Shown here piece after piece: positions 1 through 7,558 of a DNA stretch of 11,550 nt. The notes under the pieces were generated by a model, which had not been told where the DNA came from, did no database searches, and worked only from the letters and a program-made list of their open reading frames with translations. Numbering within the stretch: position 1 is the stretch's first letter; every line of letters begins with the position of its first letter. A program made the translations under genes and the position numbers. This stretch comes from DATGLE01 sp035294325 (GTDB lineage Bacteria > Chloroflexota > Ktedonobacteria > Ktedonobacterales > Ktedonobacteraceae), in contig DATGLE010000283.1 in assembly GCA_035294325.1 (NCBI GenBank), positions 1-11,550 on the forward strand, written 5' to 3'.

Positions 1-189
1 GAGCAGGATGCCGATATAGTTATGTTCATTTATAGGGATGATGTATATAATCCCGATTCTGAACGCAAAAACATTGCCGATATTATCGTAGCCAAACATC
101 GCAACGGACCGGTCGGCGAGGTCAGTCTCTATTTCCAGGCCAGCCAGACGCGATTCCGCGATCTGGAAGTCTCACCGCCAGCCGAATAA
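1..189 (+). CDS. dnaB: Replicative DNA helicase DnaB, C-terminal fragment
   Basis: This is the last 62 codons of a gene that enters from the left edge in frame 1 and stops at TAA 187-189. DnaB is the hexameric RecA-fold helicase that unwinds DNA at the replication fork. The visible part carries the typical DnaB end: an EQDADIVMFIYR stretch (the beta-strand and arginine region), then NPDSERKNIADIIVAKHRNG (arginine-finger and lysine region), then a GPVGEV...LYFQ.....F strand and a short acidic tail. The Walker A and B motifs lie outside the window, so its integrity cannot be judged. The stop is 14 bases from the next start, which suggests one transcript with the DnaD-domain gene. That pairing of a helicase with loading factors supports the assignment. 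Confidence 0.95.
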   Translation, partial: EQDADIVMFIYRDDVYNPDSERKNIADIIVAKHRNGPVGEVSLYFQASQTRFRDLEVSPPAE

Positions 190-203
190 CGGGGGAGACG
201 CCT

Positions 204-965
204 ATGACAGTCTTTGCAGGATTCCCGTCCGGGAAAAATCCATATGTGCCTGTGCCGGAAGTCTTTTTTACGCAGGTCTTGCCGGAGATCGAGGACAGCG
301 CCGAACTCAAAGTCACGCTGCATCTTTTCTGGCTGCTGGCGCAAAAGCAGGGCAATCCGCGCTGTGCCAGTGATCGCGAGTTGCGGGCTGATCGTCTCCT
401 GCTGCACGGTCTCAGGCGGCGGGGCGATCCGCGCCCGCCGGAGGAGCGACTGCGCCAGGGTCTGGATCAGGCGGTAGCGCGCGGCACACTCCTGCGTATC
501 TATCTCAAATTGCTTAGCGAAGGTAAAGACAGTGGCGAGGTGATCGGGTGGTATTTCTTTAATACGGCTCGTAGTCGCAAAGTTGTCGCAGAATTGCAAG
601 GAGGTGAAATGATTCCTGTCCGTCTTCTCACTACTCAGGAGAAGCGAGCCGAGAAAGCGGGAACTATTGTAGCAGAGGGGTATGCTACAGGTAGAGAGTA
701 TGATTCAAAGGCTGCGGATAACACCGTACAAAGCGTACAGGTACAGATAGAGCGTCCTAATATTTTTGTATTATATGAGCAGAACATTGGATTACTTTCA
801 CCGCTTATCGCCGACGAACTGAAAGAAGCTGCCGATCAGTACCCTGCGGAATGGATCGAAGCTGCATTCCGCGAGGCAGTGCACTATAATAAACGAAACT
901 GGAGTTATATCCGCGCCATTTTAAGGCGTTGGGAAACGGAAGGCAGGCAACGATGGAACGCCTGA
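204..965 (+). CDS. DnaD-domain primosome protein
   Basis: A 253-residue protein with a two-part DnaD-like layout. Residues about 15-125 look like a winged-helix region: it opens VPEVFFTQVLPEI, followed by a helical ELKVTLHLFWLLAQK segment. Residues 186-253 match the DnaD/DnaB_2 C-terminal helical domain, opening NIFVLYEQNIG and ending with the diagnostic aromatic/basic motif NWSYIRAILRRW at 232-243. Residues about 150-185 look like a poorly conserved linker. In Firmicutes, DnaD-type proteins help assemble the primosome and load DnaB at origins and stalled forks; the same role is inferred here. The ATG at 204 has a strong GGGGGAG site six bases upstream. The gene sits between dnaB and an AAA+ loader and overlaps the latter by 13 bases. 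No symbol is given because orthology to Bacillus DnaD was not tested. Confidence 0.9.
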   Translation: MTVFAGFPSGKNPYVPVPEVFFTQVLPEIEDSAELKVTLHLFWLLAQKQGNPRCASDRELRADRLLLHGLRRRGDPRPPEERLRQGLDQAVARGTLLRIYLKLLSEGKDSGEVIGWYFFNTARSRKVVAELQGGEMIPVRLLTTQEKRAEKAGTIVAEGYATGREYDSKAADNTVQSVQVQIERPNIFVLYEQNIGLLSPLIADELKEAADQYPAEWIEAAFREAVHYNKRNWSYIRAILRRWETEGRQRWNA

Positions 966-2503
966 ATGATATCATGGGAAAAGCGGCGCAGAGGCGTCAG
1001 CACTATACACAGGAAGTGCCCATGCAGGAGCAGCGGCAGCAGCCCGCGCCGCCGTCGCTCACGCGCCGCACATTGCCGGAGCAGACGGCGCGGCTGGGGC
1101 ACCCCCGGTCCTACGGCGTCCAGCAGCGCAATCAGTATCTTCCCGCGCCAAAGCTCTATAGCCAGCGCGGGCAGGGCGAGGCCACTCCGCGTCGGGGCCA
1201 TGCCGATGAAATCTCACCGCCGAGCCGTATCTACCAGCGCCAGCAGCGCCCAACGCCGGGAGGGGGATATCAGCAGTTGCCGAAAGAAGAGGAAGGTGAT
1301 CTGCTGCGCACCAGGCCCCTGCCGGCGCGCGCCAGCGGGAACTATCTGCAAACCGACGACTATGGCGCTCCTCCACCGGCCGATGTCTACGATGAATGGG
1401 AGGAGGACGACGGGGAAGAGGAGGGTATGCTCTACGGTGATTGGGAGAGGGAGAGCGACGAGATGCCCACCTACCGGCGCGCGGACACTCAGGTCGTTCC
1501 GAGTACCGGTGTCGATTATCCGCAGATGACGCGCGAGATACCGCGTGTGATAGCCGATGAGTCCCGCTCACACATCACGCGAGATCTGCGCACCCTGCGC
1601 ATGCCGGCAGCCGGCGCGCAGGCGCCGCAGCAGGCTCGCTTGCAGGAAGCTCAGCCGCATTACCGCCATCGCATGACTCAGCCGCTCAACCCGCGCACGG
1701 TCTCCGGCGTCAATCGCGAACTGCCGCAGGCCGCGCGCCCGCTGCCGCCAGCGCGGCGTGTCGTTCCCTCTGAGCGCAATGTTCCGGCGGTGGTAACGGC
1801 TTCCGCGTCCTCCAGGCCGGTCTGTCCAAGATGCAAGGGAGCCGGCTACCTGCGCCTCGACGTGCCCTATGGCGATCCCAATTTTGGCAAGCCCGTTGCC
1901 TGCGCATGCAAGGAGGCCGAGCGTAAAGAGAAGCGGCGCCAGCAGTTACGCGAAATGTCCAACCTGGACGCATTTCGTGAATGCAGCTTCCGCAACTTTA
2001 ACCCGCGCGTGCCCGGTGTGCAGGAAGCATACCAGGTAGCGCGCGAATATGCTCAGGAGCCTGCTGGCTGGCTGCTGCTGATCGGTCCCAACGGTACCGG
2101 GAAGACGCATCTGGCGGCGGCAATTGCCAATGAAAGCCTCGATGCCGGTTCCGTTGTGCTCTTCGCCGTCGTGCCCGATCTGCTCGATCACCTGCGCGCG
2201 GCCTTCGCTCCCAATTCGCCCGAACTCTACGACCAGCTCTTCGCCAAGATGCGCGAGGCCGAACTGCTGGTGCTGGACGACCTGGGTGCCCAGCAATCCT
2301 CGCCCTGGGCCAACGAGAAGCTCTTTCAATTGCTCAACTATCGCTATAATATGGGAATGCCCACGGTCATTACCACGAATCTGCGCGGCCTGCAAGGCGT
2401 CGATGAGCGTATTCGCTCGCGCCTGACTGATGTCAGCCTGGTGATGACCGTAACGCTTGACCGTGCGCGCGACTACCGTCCCAACCATGCCCGGCGGGAT
2501 TAA
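953..2503 (+). CDS. DnaC/DnaI-type AAA+ helicase loader with long disordered N-terminus
   Basis: A 516-residue protein with a C-terminal loader ATPase. Walker A is GPNGTGKT at 378-385, Walker B is LLVLDDLG at 438-445, a sensor-1-like TVITTNL follows, and a DERIRSRL box supplies the arginine-finger region, as in DnaI, DnaC and IstB. Just before the ATPase is a four-cysteine cluster, CPRC at 291-294 and CAC at 317-319, a likely zinc site like the one in DnaI/DnaC N-domains. Residues 1-290 are low complexity, rich in Pro, Gln, Arg and Ala, with an acidic patch around 145-170. That is far longer than the usual 250-310-residue loader. The ATG at 953 is preferred over an in-frame TTG at 929 because GGAAGG (938-943) lies nine bases upstream; the TTG lacks a usable site. 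Inferred job: loading the DnaB encoded upstream. IstB-type transposition ATPase is the alternative, but no transposase is adjacent. Confidence 0.88.
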   Translation: MERLNDIMGKAAQRRQHYTQEVPMQEQRQQPAPPSLTRRTLPEQTARLGHPRSYGVQQRNQYLPAPKLYSQRGQGEATPRRGHADEISPPSRIYQRQQRPTPGGGYQQLPKEEEGDLLRTRPLPARASGNYLQTDDYGAPPPADVYDEWEEDDGEEEGMLYGDWERESDEMPTYRRADTQVVPSTGVDYPQMTREIPRVIADESRSHITRDLRTLRMPAAGAQAPQQARLQEAQPHYRHRMTQPLNPRTVSGVNRELPQAARPLPPARRVVPSERNVPAVVTASASSRPVCPRCKGAGYLRLDVPYGDPNFGKPVACACKEAERKEKRRQQLREMSNLDAFRECSFRNFNPRVPGVQEAYQVAREYAQEPAGWLLLIGPNGTGKTHLAAAIANESLDAGSVVLFAVVPDLLDHLRAAFAPNSPELYDQLFAKMREAELLVLDDLGAQQSSPWANEKLFQLLNYRYNMGMPTVITTNLRGLQGVDERIRSRLTDVSLVMTVTLDRARDYRPNHARRD

Positions 2504-2520
2504 CCCCGGCAGTTCTATTA

Positions 2521-2593
2521 AAGAATGGCGGATGCTCAGCGCTCTGGCCCGCACCGCAGGCGCGGGCCAGAGCGCTGAGCATCCGCCATTCTT
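2521..2593. repeat. 32-bp perfect inverted repeat (hairpin) after the loader gene
   Basis: Arms 2521-2552 and 2562-2593 are exact reverse complements with a nine-base loop. The element begins 17 bases after the stop of the helicase-loader gene and ends just before the next promoter. On the plus strand it is followed by six A residues rather than a U-tract, so it is not a textbook intrinsic terminator. It could still block readthrough or protect an mRNA 3' end. Arms this long and exact are typical of dispersed palindromic repeats. Confidence 0.9.
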
Positions 2594-2603
2594 AAAAAAT
2601 GCA

Positions 2604-2632
2604 TTGCACATATGCAGTCAGTGCGGTACAAT
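2604..2632 (+). promoter_or_regulatory. Sigma-70/A-type promoter for the GlcG/HbpS-like gene
   Basis: TTGCAC (2604-2609), a 17-base spacer, then TACAAT (2627-2632), each one base from consensus. Transcription should begin near 2639, giving an untranslated leader of about 113 bases. The leader contains a possible stem: 2647-2656 pairs with 2710-2720 (AAGCCTC with GAGGCTT plus a bulged extension). The ribosome site AAGGAG is at 2737-2742. Confidence 0.8.
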
Positions 2633-2751
2633 GGGCGCAATAGATCAAGCCTCCGCATAGAAGTGCCATCCTGACAAAACAACGGAACGCATACATATCA
2701 GGAAATTGAGCGCGAGGCTTTACAGAAGCCAGTCAGAAGGAGCGTTCAGGT

Positions 2752-3342
2752 GTGAGTATATCGATTGATGTTGCCCGTATAGTACTGGAAGCGAGCAAGC
2801 AGCGAGCCAGGGAGCTGCGCAGTCCGGTGAGTATAGCGATTGTCGATGCTGGCGGGCATCTGGTGCTTTTCGAGCGTATGATGTCCCCCTATGGCTGGGC
2901 CACAGGACATATCAGTATTGCCAAAGCCACCACCGCCGTCATGTTTAATCAGCCTACTGATGCCGTAGCGCAGTGGGGATCGGGTATCCCGGGCTTCGCT
3001 TCGAGCATGGCAACGATGACCCAGGGGAAATTCATTATGGCCGCCGGGGGCTGGCCCATACGTGTTGGCGGCGCCACGGTTGGAGGCATTGGCGTCAGCG
3101 GCGGCAACGCACCTGGACGTGATGACGATATCGCACGCGCAGGTCTTGCGGCATTAGAGGCCGGCGCGCCCGAAATTCCACCCGCGCGCCCGCAGCCTGC
3201 TCCCGTCTCTTCGTCGTCCTGGCGCAGCGCGTCGCAGGATGAGCCTATCAGCACACAGTATCTTTCTTCTGACCAGGTCAAAAGTGATAACGAAGATGCT
3301 TCTAACCAGTTTCATGTAGATCGTTCGGGAGGCCAGTTATGA
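2752..3342 (+). CDS. GlcG/HbpS-like (heme-degrading domain) family protein
   Basis: A 196-residue protein. Residues 1-135 match the GlcG/HbpS family (Pfam 'Haem_degrading', formerly DUF336): an N-terminal helix, VSIAIVDAGGHLVLFERM, a helix with SIAKATTAVMF, then the glycine-rich GGWPIRVGGATVGGIGVSGG and a closing DDDIARAGLAAL helix. Characterised members bind heme or cobalamin-like ligands or accompany glycolate and diol metabolism, so the substrate cannot be assigned from sequence. Residues 136-196 are a Pro/Ser-rich, probably disordered extension unusual for this short family. No signal peptide is visible. The start is GTG 2752, nine bases after AAGGAG; no better in-frame ATG is available. 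The stop overlaps the next start as ATGA, so translation is probably coupled and the two products may work together. Confidence 0.85.
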   Translation: MSISIDVARIVLEASKQRARELRSPVSIAIVDAGGHLVLFERMMSPYGWATGHISIAKATTAVMFNQPTDAVAQWGSGIPGFASSMATMTQGKFIMAAGGWPIRVGGATVGGIGVSGGNAPGRDDDIARAGLAALEAGAPEIPPARPQPAPVSSSSWRSASQDEPISTQYLSSDQVKSDNEDASNQFHVDRSGGQL

Positions 3343-4196
3343 GCCAGGAATATAACGAGACCAACAAAAGGGCCAGGCGAGCGGCGCGCGCTCAGCGTAA
3401 CCGTCCTGTGCTGGTCACGAGCAAAGATAGCGCTACCAGCGAACGGCCCGTCGAGGAACTTTCGCCGGTAGACAACAGCGCGGGCGAGGAGACTCCACCA
3501 CTGCTGGAAACTTCGATGGCGGAACTGGAGCAGTCCGCATACGTAGAGCCTGCTCCCAGGGCGCGTCGTTTCCCCAGATTCTTCTCCAGTCAGGATAAAC
3601 CTGCGCAGCAAACCATTTCGGAGGAGGAGATTGCCAGGGCGCGTATCGCTCGTGCCACACGCGGCAGGCAGGGGAACCGGACCGTTCAGGCGAGCGCGGC
3701 GAGCGAGACCGCGCAGGCCGGGACCAGGACCGAGGGGATGCCTGCCAGGCCCGCCGCCAGTGGCAGAACTCCCGTGCGCCAGCCCAGCCCGTTCAAGACG
3801 CGCTATATCCTGGGTTTCGCTATCTATCTGCTCGCGGCCAACTTTATCGGCGTCTACGAGACGGAGTTTTTGCGCAGCATACACGCCGATTCTGTCCTGG
3901 CCCAGTTCCCGCTCTTTGGCGGCATGGCCGTGATCCGTTCATCGACGCTGCTCTTTCTAGCCACACTCATCCTCATCCTGATACTCCTGGTTAAGTTCGA
4001 TCTTATTCCGCGTAACCTGGGCAGTATGATGGCGCCTCCACCATCGAACAGGTCCGGGCAGGGCCGCTCGGGCGGCAGTGATGGCGGAGGGAGAGTCAGA
4101 AACGTTCCCCCGCCGATGCGGCAGGGTGTCAGGGGTGCCGATGACGATCTGTATCAACAGTATCGCGCCAGCCAGCGCCGCGAAAGAAGAAAATAA
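3339..4196 (+). CDS. Two-helix membrane protein of unknown function
   Basis: A 285-residue protein I do not recognise. Residues 1-150 are hydrophilic and low complexity, rich in Arg, Ala, Glu and Pro, and look disordered. Two hydrophobic segments follow: about 156-174 (YILGFAIYLLAANFIGV) and about 201-220 (STLLFLATLILILILLV). The roughly 26-residue connection between them includes ETEFLRSIHADSVLAQFPLF. The tail, 221-285, is Gly/Pro/Arg-rich and ends in a basic RRERRK cluster. The many positive charges on both tails suggest N-in/C-in topology with a short external loop. The start overlaps the stop of the GlcG/HbpS-like gene (ATGA), so it is co-expressed with that gene. No catalytic motif was seen. 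The gene ends three bases before a large palindrome. Confidence 0.8.
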   Translation: MSQEYNETNKRARRAARAQRNRPVLVTSKDSATSERPVEELSPVDNSAGEETPPLLETSMAELEQSAYVEPAPRARRFPRFFSSQDKPAQQTISEEEIARARIARATRGRQGNRTVQASAASETAQAGTRTEGMPARPAASGRTPVRQPSPFKTRYILGFAIYLLAANFIGVYETEFLRSIHADSVLAQFPLFGGMAVIRSSTLLFLATLILILILLVKFDLIPRNLGSMMAPPPSNRSGQGRSGGSDGGGRVRNVPPPMRQGVRGADDDLYQQYRASQRRERRK

Positions 4197-4198
4197 GA

Positions 4199-4251
4199 GG
4201 CCGTGGCAATGTAGAGGCAGGGGCAAGCCCTGCCTCTACATTGCCACGGCC
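4199..4251. repeat. Perfect 24-bp palindrome between convergent genes
   Basis: Arms 4199-4222 and 4228-4251 are exact reverse complements around a five-base GCAAG loop. It fills the gap between the membrane-protein gene (plus) and argG (minus) and lies two bases from each stop codon. It could stop transcription from both sides, though neither side has a U-tract. The inner part, ATGTAGAGGCAGGGGCAAGC with its mirror, is related to the pair of elements at 9614-9683, so this is one copy of a dispersed repeat family. Confidence 0.9.
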
Positions 4252-4252
4252 C

Positions 4253-5527
<1,275 letters not shown>

Positions 5528-5531
5528 TCCA

Positions 5532-6938
5532 CTACTCCTCCAAAATGTTTATATGATTAGTTCCAACTAAATGTTGTATTGCTTCCTTGAAGGAGGCAGC
5601 ACGCTGCTGCCATGCGGTCTGAGCCTCCTGTAACCGCTGCCGGTCCTGTGTCAATCCCAGGTTGCCCGCGCCTCCCAGGTGGCTGCGCGCTTTGAGGCGC
5701 GCGACGAGTTGCTCCTGACTCTCAATCGGCAGTGGCATGTGCCGGTCCAATTGAGCCATTACCTCGGCTCCCACGATACGGTACGCGTCACGGAAGGGCA
5801 TGTTCGCGGCGCTGGCGAGGGCGTAGGCTCGATCTGTCGCGAACAACTCGAAGGTGCAGGCCGCAACGACGCGTTCAAGGTCAACGCTGATGCTGCTCAC
5901 CACCAGCGTGCAGATCTCCAGGCAATCCTGCACCAGATCCAGCGCCTCCATGAAAGGACGTTTGGTTTCCTGGTAGTCCATGTTGTAGCCGGAGGGCAGG
6001 CCGCTCACAATGCCCATGATCTGCTGCTGGAGCGCCAGCATCGTCTGCGTGCGCGCCCGTACCAGTTCCATCACTCCCAGGTTACGTTTCTGAGGCATAA
6101 TGCTGCTGCCCGTGCAGATCTCCTGCGGAAGCAAGAAGAAGCCGTACTCGACGGTCGAGAAAAGCAGGATATCCTGAGCCAGCTTGCTCAGGTCAAGCAT
6201 GATCTGTGCCAGGACCTGCACAATTGCCCCCTCCACTTTGCCGCGACTGTTCTGCACGTAGATGACGTTATTCTGCACGCGTGCGAAGCCAAGAAGATCG
6301 GCGACGTACTGGCGATCAATAGCTATGGGCACGCCATAGCCGGCCGCGGAACCGAGCGGCGACTGATCGTTGAGCGCATAGGCGGCGGAGAGCAGTTGCT
6401 CGTCGTCCAGCAGCGCCTCGGCGAAGCTTGCGCCCCAGGAACCCAGCGACGAGAGCATCGCGCGCTGCATATGGGTGTAGCCAGGCATGGGCACGTCGAC
6501 GTGAGCTTCTGCGAACTCCAGCAACGCCGAGCAGAGGGCGCATAGCTTCTTGCTCACCTTATGCATCTGTTCCTTGCCGTAGAGGCGCAGGTCAACCAGC
6601 ACCTGGTCGTTGCGCGAACGCGCCATATGGATCTTCTTGCCTGCCGCGCCGGCGGCCGCAACCAGGTAGTTCTCGATACTGGTATGTACATCCTCATCGG
6701 ATGGCTTGATGGTAAACTTCTGCGATTCCTCCAGATCGAGAATGCCGCGCAGGGCCTCCTGCAATGCCTGGCACTCGGCCTCGCTCAACACGCCGATGCG
6801 CTGCAACATGGCGACGTGTGCGAGCGATCCCCATACGTCGTGACGCACCAGGCGAGTATCGAGCATGCTGTTCTGCTCGGCCTCGAAGCGCTCTACGCGC
6901 TCGTTCACCTGATAGCCCTTCTGCCACAATTTAGTCAT
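5532..6938 (-). CDS. argH: Argininosuccinate lyase
   Basis: A 468-residue member of the fumarase/aspartase superfamily that splits argininosuccinate into arginine and fumarate. Superfamily landmarks are present: ARSRNDQVLVDLRLY around 106-120, the catalytic-histidine box PGYTHMQ (His156), and the mobile signature loop GSSIMPQKRN at 277-286 with its catalytic serine. The region reading SIENYLVA and the segment around GSAAGYGVPIAIDR also fit. Length is normal for ArgH. The ATG at 6938 has a good AGGAAGAGGTG site ending about six bases upstream. It is the first gene after the T-box leader and is followed by argG after four bases. The order argH-argG is the reverse of the more common argG-argH. 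Some signature positions differ from proteobacterial ArgH (for example HMARSRND rather than TGRSRND) but the active-site residues are kept. Confidence 0.97.
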   Translation of the reverse strand: MTKLWQKGYQVNERVERFEAEQNSMLDTRLVRHDVWGSLAHVAMLQRIGVLSEAECQALQEALRGILDLEESQKFTIKPSDEDVHTSIENYLVAAAGAAGKKIHMARSRNDQVLVDLRLYGKEQMHKVSKKLCALCSALLEFAEAHVDVPMPGYTHMQRAMLSSLGSWGASFAEALLDDEQLLSAAYALNDQSPLGSAAGYGVPIAIDRQYVADLLGFARVQNNVIYVQNSRGKVEGAIVQVLAQIMLDLSKLAQDILLFSTVEYGFFLLPQEICTGSSIMPQKRNLGVMELVRARTQTMLALQQQIMGIVSGLPSGYNMDYQETKRPFMEALDLVQDCLEICTLVVSSISVDLERVVAACTFELFATDRAYALASAANMPFRDAYRIVGAEVMAQLDRHMPLPIESQEQLVARLKARSHLGGAGNLGLTQDRQRLQEAQTAWQQRAASFKEAIQHLVGTNHINILEE

Positions 6939-6992
6939 CGTCTACACCTCTTCCTTCAATAGCCTGCATCTCTGGAAGGAGAGAAGGGTAAT

Positions 6993-7036
6993 AAAAAAAC
7001 CCCCGTCCCCTCCTCAAAACATTGAAGGGACGAGAG
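6993..7036 (-). terminator. T-box intrinsic terminator upstream of argH
   Basis: On the minus strand CTCTCGTCCC (7036-7027) pairs with GGGACGGGGG (7009-7000). Inside, TTCAA pairs with TTGAG across a short loop, and a run of seven T residues (6999-6993) follows. The 5' arm reuses CGTCCCT (7032-7026), which in the alternative fold pairs with the T-box to form the antiterminator. The two folds therefore exclude each other. Confidence 0.95.
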
Positions 7037-7340
7037 TGCCGGGTTTAAAACCCTGTACACGCCCGTGGTGCCACCCTCATTGCCTTCCGAATTCGCTCGG
7101 AAAGACCACTTTTTCCCGGTTATATGCTGCGTGGGTACCGCCCACCCGGCCTACTTACCTTCTGCCACCTTCAAACGTATCTATAACTGGGCAGGAGATT
7201 TTCTTCGGCCAGCCGCTCGCGAAGGCGTTCTGAGAGTACATCCCCGTTCCGAACTCTCACCCTCTTTCGGATCGCTGTTGGCTGTTGCTCTCGTACTCTG
7301 TTCGTTCAACGCGGGACAGGCTTGTCTGGTCTTCTTATCT
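6993..7340 (-). promoter_or_regulatory. T-box riboswitch, tRNA-Arg responsive, controlling argHG
   Basis: A leader of about 350 nucleotides with nearly every canonical T-box part, read on the minus strand. Stem I has the AGTA S-turn (7297-7294) opposite GAA followed by CGC (7227-7225). This arrangement matches glycine T-boxes, where GAA is directly followed by the specifier, so CGC (Arg) is the likely specifier. The AG bulge AGCGA is at 7276-7272, and the distal stem TCCGAA/TTCGGA holds a GGGTGAGAG T-loop. A stem III-like hairpin is at 7102-7085. The T-box AGGGTGGCACCACG is at 7077-7064, one base from consensus. Antiterminator pairing is AGGG with CCCT and ACG with CGT around a seven-base TGGCACC bulge. 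TGGC predicts a G discriminator base in the tRNA. Uncharged tRNA-Arg should favour antitermination and raise argHG expression. Confidence 0.95.
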
Positions 7341-7346
7341 TCAATA

Positions 7347-7375
7347 AGCATACCAGCAGAACGGAGAATTGTCAA
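7347..7375 (-). promoter_or_regulatory. Promoter of the argHG T-box transcript
   Basis: On the minus strand a perfect TTGACA (7375-7370), a 17-base spacer, then TATGCT (7352-7347). Start of transcription is expected near 7340, which leaves room for the whole T-box leader before argH. Confidence 0.88.
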
Positions 7376-7420
7376 ATCAATGGACGAGTTTTTGAGCGTG
7401 CATTTGCCCCGCCGGTAAGA

Positions 7421-7426
7421 TATAAT
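7421..7426 (+). promoter_or_regulatory. Possible -10 element for ftsH
   Basis: A perfect TATAAT 133 bases before the ftsH start codon, in the divergent gap with the argHG promoter. No convincing -35 box lies 15-18 bases upstream, and there is no extended -10 TG. The call is therefore weak. Confidence 0.35.
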
Positions 7427-7447
7427 AATGAGGATGCCACCTCATGG

Positions 7448-7534
7448 CCGACGTACATTGTTTAGCGTTCTCAAACCAGGTAGCTACCTTTTTCGTTATC
7501 TTTCGTAATCTACACAAAGGGTAATGCACGTCGG
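7448..7534 (+). other. Long-range stem in the ftsH 5' leader
   Basis: CCGACGTACATT (7448-7459) pairs with AATGCACGTCGG (7523-7534), leaving one mismatch, and may extend by two wobble pairs. The 63-base interior includes AGGTAGCTACCT followed by a short T-run. The stem closes 24 bases before the ftsH start, just ahead of the purine-rich ribosome site. Whether it is a regulatory RNA fold or a DNA-level palindrome is not decided by the sequence. Confidence 0.4.
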
Positions 7535-7558
7535 AAGCCCGGAAAGCAGGTAATGTAA

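Noticed and set aside
929..952. TTG start for the helicase loader, adding eight residues
   Set aside because: No ribosome site at a usable distance, whereas ATG 953 has GGAAGG nine bases upstream.
5679..6545. Plus-strand open frame of 288 codons opposite argH
   Set aside because: Antisense shadow; His/Arg/Leu-rich translation typical of the complement of a GC-rich gene.
7244..7246. CGG as the T-box specifier
   Set aside because: It lies in the region between the distal stem and the upper helix. CGC at 7227-7225 directly follows GAA opposite AGTA, the canonical specifier position.
7478..7493. Small terminator in the ftsH leader (AGGTAGCTACCT plus T-run)
   Set aside because: Only a 4-bp stem is possible, too weak for intrinsic termination.
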